A stretch of 6,779 nt of DNA, taken from contig JANQTT010000024.1 in the NCBI GenBank assembly GCA_030731565.1, positions 1 through 6,779 on the forward strand, read 5' to 3'. The DNA is from Rickettsiaceae bacterium. GTDB lineage: Bacteria; Pseudomonadota; Alphaproteobacteria; Rickettsiales; Rickettsiaceae. The notes under the pieces are model-generated. The model saw only the letters and a program-made list of their open reading frames with translations. It ran no database searches and was not told the origin of the DNA. Each line of letters begins with the position of its first letter. Positions within the stretch are counted from its first letter, which is position 1. Made by a program: the position numbers and the translations under genes. This document shows, piece after piece, positions 1 to 6,707 of this stretch.

Positions 1-2
1 TA

Positions 3-362
3 GGATTAAAATCTGGACTCCTTCTCAATACTATTGGCAAATCCATTGAAAAAACTGCGCGTAAATTCGGTATGCATATCGTGGAAAACTTAGGAAGCCA
101 CGGTGTTGGACGTGCTCTGCACGAAGAACCTGGCTTTATCTCTTCTTACTACGATAAGTATGACAAACGCATTATCACTGATGGGCTGGTAATAACGATT
201 GAGCCATTTTTGTCAACCGGAGCTAATATGGTAACTGATGGTAATGATGAATGGTCACTAATAACGCCTAAAGGTGTCTATACAGCACAGTATGAACATA
301 CCATCATTATTACCAAAAAAGGTCCAATTATTACCACTATCCCTACTACGCATTACAGTTAA
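3..362 (+). CDS. map: Methionine aminopeptidase, type I (C-terminal part, 5' end outside window)
   Basis: This is the C-terminal 119 residues of a cytosolic metalloprotease that removes the initiator methionine from new proteins. The frame is open from nt 3 and ends with TAA at 360-362; an internal Met at nt 72 is not the true start because homology-like sequence continues upstream of it. Visible family motifs are SHGVGRALHEEP, whose first His (nt 99-101) matches metal ligand H171 of the E. coli enzyme and whose second His matches H178; TIEPF, matching E204; and AQYEHT, matching E235. The two Asp ligands would lie upstream, outside the window. The segment between HEEP and TIEPF (FISSYYDKYDKRIITDG) and the motif EPFLSTGA differ from the usual Rickettsia/E. 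coli housekeeping enzyme as I recall it, suggesting a different MetAP subgroup. A hand count gives about 39% G+C here, which looks somewhat richer than the genes to the right. It converges on rluC. The family call is secure; the subgroup is a judgement from memory. Confidence 0.93.
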   Translation, partial: GLKSGLLLNTIGKSIEKTARKFGMHIVENLGSHGVGRALHEEPGFISSYYDKYDKRIITDGLVITIEPFLSTGANMVTDGNDEWSLITPKGVYTAQYEHTIIITKKGPIITTIPTTHYS

Positions 363-375
363 TTAATTTAAATTT

Positions 376-441
376 GGTGCAGGGCGCGAGGAGCGAAGCC
401 TAGATATACTAGGAGAGCCGACGGGAACGCTACCGGAGTTC
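376..441. repeat. Short GC-rich intergenic element with palindromic core, Rickettsia-palindromic-element-like
   Basis: Between the convergent stops of map and rluC is a stretch of about 65 bases with roughly 62% G+C by hand count, sharply different from its surroundings. It contains a perfect inverted repeat, CCTAG-ATATA-CTAGG, at 399-413, flanked by purine-rich arms (GCGAGGAGCGAAG on the left, AGAGCCGACGGG on the right) that pair poorly with each other. AT-only sequence borders the left side (AATTTAAATT palindrome at 365-374). Size, base composition and palindromic core are what one expects of the mobile palindromic elements dispersed in Rickettsia genomes. Only one copy lies in this window, so repetition is not shown here and the class is inferred. 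It may also act as a transcriptional boundary between the convergent genes, though it lacks a T-tract. Confidence 0.55.
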
Positions 442-452
442 AAAATAAATGG

Positions 453-1361
453 CTATAATAAATCAAACTCTTGCGGCAAGGCAGATTTAATTTTAATTTC
501 ACTTCCAAAAACAGATTTTTCGATTATCAGTTCTTTTGCATGTAGTAACATCCTGGAACTTTTCTGGCCGCCATATTTTTTATCACCGATAATTGGACAA
601 CCTAAAAATTTGGAATGGAATCTAAGCTGATGCATGCGCCCTGTTTTAGGTTTGAACTCGATCATTGATCTATTATTTGAAGACCTAATAACTTTGTACT
701 CTGTTTCAGCCTTTTTACCGCCCTCTTTCAGCTCTGTTACAGTCTCGAATATTCCCTGGCGATCTTTGCCTATATAATGGATCAAATTACCACTTAAGCT
801 ATTTGGCACTCCAAAAACAATGGCTGTGTAAGTTTTGTGAATTAAATGCTTTTGAAAGGCATCGCTTAGTTTTGCAGCATTTGAGTAACCATTTGCTATA
901 AGCAAGATTCCACTCGTTTCTTTATCAAGTCGGTGAACAATTTTATACTCTTCACCTTCTGCCATATTCAGATAGTTAAGTGCATCATCGATAGATAAAT
1001 TGATTTTACTTCCCCCTTGAACGGCAAGACCGGATGGTTTATTAATTGCAATAAACTCAAGGGAAGAATAAATCAAATATTCAGATAATAATTTCTTTGC
1101 CAAAATAAGAGTGGATTTTGAAAATATTTTGTTGGTATTATCACTATCCTCTAAGACAAGAATACCCAACGCATAAGTAATTTTATCGCCTTCGACTATT
1201 CTAGTATTGGCACTTGTTTTCAATCCGTTAAGCTTGATTTGCCTCTTTCGCACAGCTTTTTCAATAGTTCCTTGAGTAACTAAAGGAAAGCATCTTTTTA
1301 TATAACGATCTAGCCTAATAGGCATATCTGTTTTAACAATAAGTGTTTTAACTTTACTCAT
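453..1361 (-). CDS. rluC: 23S rRNA pseudouridine synthase, RluC type
   Basis: This 302-residue protein converts specific uridines of 23S rRNA to pseudouridine; in E. coli RluC acts on U955, U2504 and U2580. An S4 RNA-binding domain occupies about residues 10-65 (RLDRYIKR, then a G..IEKAVRKRQIKLNG stretch). The RluA-family catalytic domain follows, with NKPSGLAVQGGS (about 108-119) and HRLDKETSG, whose Asp (about residue 146) is the catalytic nucleophile, then KTGRMHQLRFH and PIIGDKKYGG near the C-terminus. The AVQGGS sequence fits RluC better than RluD. The open frame extends ten codons further upstream to an ATG at 1391, but the ATG at 1361 is preferred: it starts the natural S4 domain and overlaps the ctaA stop as ATGA, a common coupled junction. 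It is the last gene of the minus-strand array and converges on map. Substrate specificity is inferred from the family. Confidence 0.92.
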   Translation of the reverse strand: MSKVKTLIVKTDMPIRLDRYIKRCFPLVTQGTIEKAVRKRQIKLNGLKTSANTRIVEGDKITYALGILVLEDSDNTNKIFSKSTLILAKKLLSEYLIYSSLEFIAINKPSGLAVQGGSKINLSIDDALNYLNMAEGEEYKIVHRLDKETSGILLIANGYSNAAKLSDAFQKHLIHKTYTAIVFGVPNSLSGNLIHYIGKDRQGIFETVTELKEGGKKAETEYKVIRSSNNRSMIEFKPKTGRMHQLRFHSKFLGCPIIGDKKYGGQKSSRMLLHAKELIIEKSVFGSEIKIKSALPQEFDLL

Positions 1362-2389
1362 TTTGAGCTCATCAGAAGAAAGCAAGACCATAACAAGCAG
1401 GATAACAAAAAGACAGCACCAAACTGATGAAATAATGCGACAGGAATTGGCACCATATAAATCACCGTTAAAATACCTGCTAACATTTGTATAAACAGGG
1501 CAATAGCAACATAAAATATTGATATAGAATATTTGTTATTTTTTAATTTTAACGAAGAAAAACAGAATACAGTGATCACTATAAATAAAATATATGCTAA
1601 AATCCTATGTATAAACTGAATAAAAACAGGTTCAGAGAAGCTATAAGTAGAAAAAGTTAGTTCTGATACTTCATGAGGAATAAAACTATCTCCCATTAAT
1701 GGAAAGCTATTATAAACAAGCCCCGCATCCAAACCAGCTACAAAAGCTCCAAACACTATCTGTACAAGCAATAAGGCTATAGAAACAAAGCACCAAAATT
1801 TTTGGAGAGCCAATGACGTACCACCTAGCAACAACAATGGATCAAATAGATTTTTCATTAACTGCCAAAAAAGGATAATATATAAAAATACTGCAAGCAG
1901 TAAATGTGCCGCCAACCGGTAATGACTAACATGTGGATCAGATATCAAGCCGCTCTTAACCATATACCATCCCATTACCCCCTGACAGGCAAGCAAGATC
2001 AAAGCTAAAACATAAATACCTAAATCGTCTTTACTAATTCTTCCAGTAGTTATAAAAAATATTAAAGGGATAAGATATAACAAAGCAGTAAGCCTTCCTG
2101 CAATTCGATGATAGAATTCCAGGAGATATATAGGCTTGAACTCATCCAAGCTCATACCAGAATTGTATTTTATATATTCAGGAGATTGTTGATATTTGCC
2201 AAATTCAATTTTCCAGCTTTCAGAGTTAAGTGGTGGTAAGACCCCAGTTACCGGATTCCATTCAGTAATAGACAAACCAGAATCAGTAAGGCGAGTTAAA
2301 CCGCCAATAAAAATCATAAATATAACTGCAATACACATAGCAGAAAGCCATATAGAAACAAACTTATTTCTATTTGATAGATGCTGCAT
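1358..2389 (-). CDS. ctaA: Heme A synthase, COX15/CtaA type 2
   Basis: This inner-membrane enzyme of 343 residues oxidises the C8 methyl group of heme O to the formyl group of heme A, the cofactor of aa3 cytochrome oxidase. Eight hydrophobic spans are visible, at about residues 10-30, 98-115, 125-145, 157-177, 198-220, 260-280, 288-311 and 317-340. Family signatures are GGLTRLTDSGLSITEWNP after the first span, EFYHR (His94), DPHVSHYRLAAHL (His162), FIHR (His261) and LFHQFGA (His321); these four His are the expected heme ligands. There is no Cys pair in the first loop, which fits the alphaproteobacterial/mitochondrial COX15 form rather than the Bacillus form. The ATG at 2389 is chosen because AAGGAG lies five bases upstream; the longer frame's GTG at 2395 overlaps that ribosome site. 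It starts 10 bases after ispB ends and overlaps rluC by four bases. Partner heme O synthase (ctaB) is not in the window. Confidence 0.95.
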   Translation of the reverse strand: MQHLSNRNKFVSIWLSAMCIAVIFMIFIGGLTRLTDSGLSITEWNPVTGVLPPLNSESWKIEFGKYQQSPEYIKYNSGMSLDEFKPIYLLEFYHRIAGRLTALLYLIPLIFFITTGRISKDDLGIYVLALILLACQGVMGWYMVKSGLISDPHVSHYRLAAHLLLAVFLYIILFWQLMKNLFDPLLLLGGTSLALQKFWCFVSIALLLVQIVFGAFVAGLDAGLVYNSFPLMGDSFIPHEVSELTFSTYSFSEPVFIQFIHRILAYILFIVITVFCFSSLKLKNNKYSISIFYVAIALFIQMLAGILTVIYMVPIPVALFHQFGAVFLLSCLLWSCFLLMSSK

Positions 2390-2394
2390 TATCA

Positions 2395-2400
2395 CTCCTT
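2395..2400 (-). promoter_or_regulatory. Ribosome binding site of ctaA that decides its start
   Basis: On the minus strand AAGGAG runs from 2400 to 2395, five bases before the ATG at 2389. It partly overlaps the ispB stop codon (TAAAGGAG), so terminating ribosomes are delivered straight to it. The alternative GTG start at 2395 begins on the last base of this site and therefore cannot use it. Confidence 0.8.
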
Positions 2401-3386
2401 TAATATGATCTATTTATTGCAAAACCAACTAGTTCTCGTAAATATTTTTTGCTTTGATTATCAACGCTTCCCTCAAGAGATAATAAAGCAAACTCCGCTT
2501 TTGATTTAAGTTGCTCTAGATATTTTGCTATAACAGACTTTATGTTATATTCTAGCATTAACTTCTGAACAAGAGCAAAATCTTTTACTGTTCTAGCATC
2601 AGCACTAAGCATTTTATCTAATTCCAACTTCTCTTCAGGATTAACCTTCTCTAATAACATAATTAGCGGGAGAGTAATTTTTCCTTCATAAAAATCATCT
2701 CCAACATTTTTACCAACTTTGTTGCTTTCACTAAAGTAATCCAGTGCATCATCAGCTATTTGAAAAATATTGCCAAGCTTTAGACCAAACTCCTTTAGCT
2801 TCTTAGCGTCTGAAGTTTTTCCAGCAACAATCGCCCCTACGCCACAAGCAGCACCAAATAGTTCAGCAGTTTTTGCATTAATTACCTTTAAATAATCCGC
2901 TTCAGAAATATTTTGCTTTGCCTCAAGCTGAGCAAGTTGAGAAACTTCTCCTTCTGCAATTATTGCAGATGCACTCGATAAAACTTCTAATGCATCAAGT
3001 GATTTTGTAGAAACAATAAGCTTAAATGACTGGCTAAAAAGGAAATCACCAACTAAAATACTTGCTTTACTTCCCCACACAACATTAGCAGTCGGAAGAA
3101 ACCGACGCATTTTGCTACCGTCTACAACATCATCGTGTAGCAAGGTTGCCATATGTATAAATTCAACTGCAGCTGCAAGCTTGATGGCGCTTTTTCCATT
3201 ATAACCATACATTTTTGCTGTAAGTATAGTTAATATTGGGCGCATCCTTTTTCCGCCGGCAGAAGCCAAGTGGTTGCTTACAAGGCGTACTAAATCTTCT
3301 TCAACTGACAAACTATCAATAATAACATTATTCATAGCCTTTATATCCTCAGATAAATAGCTATGAATTTCTTTAATCAAATCCAA
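2400..3386 (-). CDS. ispB: Long-chain trans-polyprenyl diphosphate synthase (octaprenyl/ubiquinone tail type)
   Basis: This soluble prenyltransferase of 328 residues condenses isopentenyl diphosphate units onto an allylic primer to make the side chain of ubiquinone. Visible motifs are GGKRMRP (44-50), the first Asp-rich motif LLHDDVVD (Asp85, Asp86, Asp89) with a nearby Arg pair (RR 94-95), KTAELF from 172, the second Asp-rich motif QIADDALD (Asp212, Asp213, Asp216) and GKNVGDDFYEGKITLPLI (225-242). The residue five positions before the first Asp is small (Ala80), as in long-chain synthases rather than farnesyl synthases. Exact chain length cannot be read from sequence. The start is a TTG at 3386: the N-terminus DLIKEIHSYLSEDIKAMNN aligns with the usual start of the family, no ATG or GTG lies upstream in frame before a stop, and the first internal ATG (3335) would remove a conserved helix. 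It follows the DUF2125-like gene by 46 bases and is followed closely by ctaA. Confidence 0.93.
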   Translation of the reverse strand: MDLIKEIHSYLSEDIKAMNNVIIDSLSVEEDLVRLVSNHLASAGGKRMRPILTILTAKMYGYNGKSAIKLAAAVEFIHMATLLHDDVVDGSKMRRFLPTANVVWGSKASILVGDFLFSQSFKLIVSTKSLDALEVLSSASAIIAEGEVSQLAQLEAKQNISEADYLKVINAKTAELFGAACGVGAIVAGKTSDAKKLKEFGLKLGNIFQIADDALDYFSESNKVGKNVGDDFYEGKITLPLIMLLEKVNPEEKLELDKMLSADARTVKDFALVQKLMLEYNIKSVIAKYLEQLKSKAEFALLSLEGSVDNQSKKYLRELVGFAINRSY

Positions 3387-3394
3387 CTTAATAA

Positions 3395-3401
3395 CTCTTT
3401 T
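3395..3401 (-). promoter_or_regulatory. Weak ribosome binding site before the TTG start of ispB
   Basis: On the minus strand AAAAGAG runs from 3401 to 3395, and its AGAG core stands eight bases before the TTG at 3386. It is a modest match to the Shine-Dalgarno consensus. Together with the TTG codon it suggests low translation initiation of ispB. Confidence 0.45.
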
Positions 3402-3404
3402 TTT

Positions 3405-3433
3405 ATTATATGCTGTATAATGAGTAACTATAC
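3405..3433 (-). promoter_or_regulatory. Possible sigma70-type promoter for ispB-ctaA-rluC
   Basis: The 46-base gap upstream of ispB contains a perfect TATAAT hexamer on the minus strand at 3410-3405. Seventeen bases upstream the -35 position (3433-3428) reads GTATAG, a poor match to TTGACA. A start about seven bases after the -10 box would give a leader of only about a dozen bases. In AT-rich DNA a TATAAT can arise by chance, so this is a candidate only. It would let the three downstream genes be expressed separately from tlc and its neighbour. Confidence 0.35.
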
Positions 3434-5187
3434 TATTTCAATATACCTTTTAAAAGACCTTTGCCTAGCTCCTTTGGAATTGCTTTCTTAATAGCATCTT
3501 TTGCATCATCAGGTATCGCTTTTTTAAGCTCCTTTTCTATCGATTTTTTAATTTCTTTATTGCCGGAAATCCTCGGTAATACTTGCTTCAATATTGGTTC
3601 GCTAGGATCAAGGTCTGGTATTATTTTCTGCATTCTACCAAGGACATCACCTCCGTGACCAACTTTATCAAATAATTTTTGATATAACATTAAAGTATAT
3701 AACTTTGCTATTTGGTCAAACCTAACAGTACCAATTTTTGTATTTTTTAGGTTTTGTGAATTTGCAGAATATTCAAAACTTAAATCATCAGATTTTGAGT
3801 TAGGGTGGTCAGAAATATCTTTTAAAAATGCTTTATTTACATCAATATATAGATTTCTTGCTTCATCTTGCAGGAATCGAAACTTACCAAATCTGTAAAT
3901 ATATCCAGAACTAAATTCAACTACTGCTGGGTAGTTCTTAATAAATAAATTGCCATTAGCTTTCCAGCTCTGCGTTCCTTTTGATAAGGTTTCCATTTCA
4001 TGCTGTAATTTAAAACCAGATTTATCAGAAAATATGCTAAGGTCATTTACTTTAAAATGCCTTCTATTAGGGCCCTCTGATGCTACTAATTCAAAATTGT
4101 AGTCATAATTATTGTTTTCAAGCTCAGTAAATTTAAACACATCTTTGTTATTAATAATATATTTGATTTCATGATTTAACATTTTACCAAATGGTGAGCT
4201 TGTTAAGCTTGGAACAATAATATCATATCTTCGAAAAAGTTCATCAAACATACCTGATTTAAAATATATTTTCGAACTCATATCGATTCGATAATCTCTG
4301 CCCTGCCCGTCAATACCCGAGGCATAAGCAAGCTTCAACTTATTAAAATCAATAAACTGGGATAAGCATTTTGCGGCTATTTTTACATCCAATCCTTTTT
4401 GCAAATCTTTAAAGTTGTTACCTTTAGTTTTTAGATCAAGTTTTGCATCAACATCAAAACCTGATGGTAACAAAGAAAAGCCGTAAAATAAACTGACTGG
4501 TAATCTTCTGGCTTTTGCTGCGTTTGGCTTAGTCTTTACTTGATATTTTGCGGCAAGAGTTTGCGGAATATTATTCAAAAAATCGCCCACATTTTTATAT
4601 TCTTTTTGTGGTACAAAACTGATTAGCAGTTTTTCATATTCTTTATCATAAAACTTTTCATTGCCATTTAAATCAAAAATATTTACAGATCCAGACGATG
4701 CATGTATATCCCCGATATGATTAACTATTTCAAACGGATCTTGCATGTTTTTTATTGTTGCCACTAAATTCATTGTTAAAGGCAGGTCCACTGCGATTGA
4801 GTAATTATCTATTACTAGACGCGCTCCAAAACCATGTGATTCAGGCTTATAAAATGCTGTTATCTCACCACTATAATTAATAAATAGTTTTTGCAATAAT
4901 AAGTCATACCCAAAATATATTGGGGAATGATATTTAATTTTTGCATCCCTACTTTCTTCTGACCAGCCTTCCGCTTTCCAGGAAATTTTATATGGAAAAC
5001 CCGCTGCATTGACTCGATCAAAGGCTATAAAATAATCTCTTTCATCAAGCCCTTTCATAGGCATTTGTTTTCCAGCGTATTTATCGTTTAATTCAGAAGA
5101 AACTTTAAATGTAACGTAATACCAAAAACCGCCCACTGCTATTAAAATTAAAATAATAAATGCGATAAGAAATTTTATTAATCTCAT
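3433..5187 (-). CDS. DUF2125-like / AsmA-like membrane-anchored envelope protein
   Basis: The function of this 584-residue protein is unknown. Residues about 5-25 form one strongly hydrophobic N-terminal segment with no obvious cleavage site, so the protein is probably anchored in the inner membrane with the bulk in the periplasm. Soon after comes AAGFPYKISW (61-70), resembling the GFPF-type motif of alphaproteobacterial DUF2125 proteins. The long middle part alternates polar and hydrophobic residues in short beta-like stretches (for example VVEFSSGYIYRFGKFRF), as in large beta-rich envelope proteins. The last 42 residues (543-584) are lysine-rich and amphipathic, with KKAIP at 555-559 and again at 567-571 and an ending of GKGLLKGILK, recalling tails seen in some AsmA-family proteins. 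An envelope lipid or assembly role is inference. It overlaps the tlc stop by one base (TAATG) and has a good ribosome site, so it is probably translated in step with tlc. Confidence is high that it is a gene, moderate for the family. Confidence 0.7.
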   Translation of the reverse strand: MRLIKFLIAFIILILIAVGGFWYYVTFKVSSELNDKYAGKQMPMKGLDERDYFIAFDRVNAAGFPYKISWKAEGWSEESRDAKIKYHSPIYFGYDLLLQKLFINYSGEITAFYKPESHGFGARLVIDNYSIAVDLPLTMNLVATIKNMQDPFEIVNHIGDIHASSGSVNIFDLNGNEKFYDKEYEKLLISFVPQKEYKNVGDFLNNIPQTLAAKYQVKTKPNAAKARRLPVSLFYGFSLLPSGFDVDAKLDLKTKGNNFKDLQKGLDVKIAAKCLSQFIDFNKLKLAYASGIDGQGRDYRIDMSSKIYFKSGMFDELFRRYDIIVPSLTSSPFGKMLNHEIKYIINNKDVFKFTELENNNYDYNFELVASEGPNRRHFKVNDLSIFSDKSGFKLQHEMETLSKGTQSWKANGNLFIKNYPAVVEFSSGYIYRFGKFRFLQDEARNLYIDVNKAFLKDISDHPNSKSDDLSFEYSANSQNLKNTKIGTVRFDQIAKLYTLMLYQKLFDKVGHGGDVLGRMQKIIPDLDPSEPILKQVLPRISGNKEIKKSIEKELKKAIPDDAKDAIKKAIPKELGKGLLKGILK

Positions 5188-6707
5188 TATTTTTCCTTTT
5201 GCAATTTAATATATTCTATATTCAAGGTACGCACGTTCCATACCCATATCATAATTACTACAATAAAAAAACCAAGCAAGTATACTGTCACTGAATCAAA
5301 AGTTGCTAATGGCATTAATATAAACATAAAGGATTGTATAAATGCCCCAAGTGATTTACCAAATTTTAGACCAATCACTTCGACTGCAGCTTTTCCTTTT
5401 GTCCTTAGTTCCAATGATAGCGGTATATAAGCCATCTCTTTCGTGGAGTCAAACAAAGAGTATTTTGTAGATTTACTCAAGATATTTTGCACAGCTCCAA
5501 TAATAACAGCAAAATATATTGGATTAAACCAATCACCTAGAAAAGTTATATCCTGAGCAAAAATAACAAAGATAAAAAAGATTATACCAGTGCAAACTAA
5601 CATAAATGGTGTTATCAGTGCAGATACAATCCAAGAAAATCGCCTTAAAATATTACTTCCGATTATCATAAACGTAACGCAAGATACTCCCATCCAAATG
5701 TTAAATTTTCCCATAAAATTCAGGTAATCAATGGTATTTGGATATAATTCCTTAACGCGAGCCTTCCAAGGCCCTTCGAGAATATTTATCACCAACCCAT
5801 AGCACAGCACGAGCAAGACTATATGCCCAATATATTTTGAACTCAGAAGCAGTTTGATACTTTCTAAAAAAGACAGTTTTGTTCTGGTTTTTTCGCTAGC
5901 GCCCGCGAATTCTGTTTTTAATTTTTTGTTCTTTAAAACATATTTATCAATATAACGGTACAAAACCATTGCTAAAATACCAGCAAATATAATAGCTTTC
6001 ATGATTGGTTTTAAAACCATCTCGCACTGGTATGCAGTGCTATTTGCGTATGAATTTAAAATATTCACATCAGAAACTCCAGACAAATCTGAAAATGAGA
6101 CTAATACATTTCCAGCTAAAATAAGTCCTATGTTACCCACCATACCTAAAAAAGGATAAAATCTTTTAGCAGACTCAGTATCAAAAATATGATTTGCATA
6201 TTGCCAGAACAATAAATTAATAATCACCGCGCTCCATAGCTCACAAAAAATATACATTAATGCGTAGCTCCATTTCCCAGCTATATGAATAAACCATTTT
6301 AAATTTGGATATGCATTTATAATCGAATATACCCACTCATCGCTCGGATGGTAAAATTCTTGATTTGGAAATACGACATATGTAAAAAGAGCAAAAAAGC
6401 CCAGGAAAAAAGAAATTATTAAATAGAATAAATGTTCGTAATCAAAAATATTACTTAATTTTACATAGATTAATGTGAAAATTATAGTAGACGGAAGAAC
6501 GAACCATAGCTTCAAGAAGCTAATAACTTCAGCGCCAATATTTGGTACAACAAGGCTATCTTTAATTGAACGAAGAGCTCCAAAATTAAACAAAACACAC
6601 AGCATCATAAGAGCTAGCGGCGCAAATAATTTAATTTCTGACTTTTCAATCGGCCAGAAAATATCTTTAAGTTTTGCTTTAAAGGAAAGGTTTTTCAACT
6701 TCGACAT
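5187..6707 (-). CDS. tlc: Tlc-family nucleotide translocase (ATP/ADP carrier protein family)
   Basis: This inner-membrane carrier of 506 residues belongs to the bacterial/plastid nucleotide transporter family used by Rickettsiales and Chlamydiae to exchange or import host nucleotides. Length matches Rickettsia Tlc proteins (about 500). About 11-12 hydrophobic spans can be picked out, beginning near residue 28. Four charged residues important in the family are present: Lys49 in LRSIKDSLV, Glu156 in CELWS, Glu311 in NILEGPWKARVKELYP, and Lys437 in RTKGKAAVEV. Other signatures are FWPIEKSE (17-24), LLFWQYAN (165-172), KRFYPFLG (181-188), GAVQNILSKSTKYSLFDSTK (404-423) and KEMAYIPL. The N-terminal and central regions mix features I associate with Rickettsia Tlc1 and Tlc4, so the substrate (ATP/ADP exchange versus other nucleotides) cannot be assigned. 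The ATG at 6707 directly follows the TAA of the upstream gene with no spacer and no Shine-Dalgarno sequence; the leader is an A-run. Confidence 0.95.
   Translation of the reverse strand: MSKLKNLSFKAKLKDIFWPIEKSEIKLFAPLALMMLCVLFNFGALRSIKDSLVVPNIGAEVISFLKLWFVLPSTIIFTLIYVKLSNIFDYEHLFYLIISFFLGFFALFTYVVFPNQEFYHPSDEWVYSIINAYPNLKWFIHIAGKWSYALMYIFCELWSAVIINLLFWQYANHIFDTESAKRFYPFLGMVGNIGLILAGNVLVSFSDLSGVSDVNILNSYANSTAYQCEMVLKPIMKAIIFAGILAMVLYRYIDKYVLKNKKLKTEFAGASEKTRTKLSFLESIKLLLSSKYIGHIVLLVLCYGLVINILEGPWKARVKELYPNTIDYLNFMGKFNIWMGVSCVTFMIIGSNILRRFSWIVSALITPFMLVCTGIIFFIFVIFAQDITFLGDWFNPIYFAVIIGAVQNILSKSTKYSLFDSTKEMAYIPLSLELRTKGKAAVEVIGLKFGKSLGAFIQSFMFILMPLATFDSVTVYLLGFFIVVIMIWVWNVRTLNIEYIKLQKEK
5194..5198 (-). 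promoter_or_regulatory. Ribosome binding site of the DUF2125-like gene, inside tlc
   Basis: On the minus strand AAGGA runs from 5198 to 5194, six bases before the ATG at 5187. It lies within the last codons of tlc, so this gene depends on ribosomes finishing tlc or re-initiating at the TAATG junction. Confidence 0.7.

Noticed and set aside
399..413. Palindrome CCTAG-ATATA-CTAGG as an intrinsic terminator
   Set aside because: The stem is five pairs with no T-run on either side; it fits better as the core of an inserted element.
1362..1391. Ten-codon upstream extension of rluC (Met at 1391)
   Set aside because: It would overlap ctaA by 34 bases and adds nothing to the S4 domain. The ATG at 1361 gives a classic ATGA junction.
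2390..2395. GTG start for ctaA at 2395
   Set aside because: It begins on the last base of the AAGGAG site; the ATG at 2389 has correct spacing.
2196..2408. 70-codon plus-strand open frame
   Set aside because: It lies wholly antisense to the conserved start of ctaA and the ispB stop, with no ribosome site or family likeness.
3405..3420. Hairpin TTATA-CAGCA-TATAA as a terminator after the DUF2125-like gene
   Set aside because: The stem is only five A-T pairs and is followed on the minus strand by A residues, not a T-tract. Overlap with a -10 box is the simpler reading.
3461..3658. 65-codon plus-strand open frame
   Set aside because: It is the antisense shadow of the DUF2125-like gene's lysine-rich C-terminal end.
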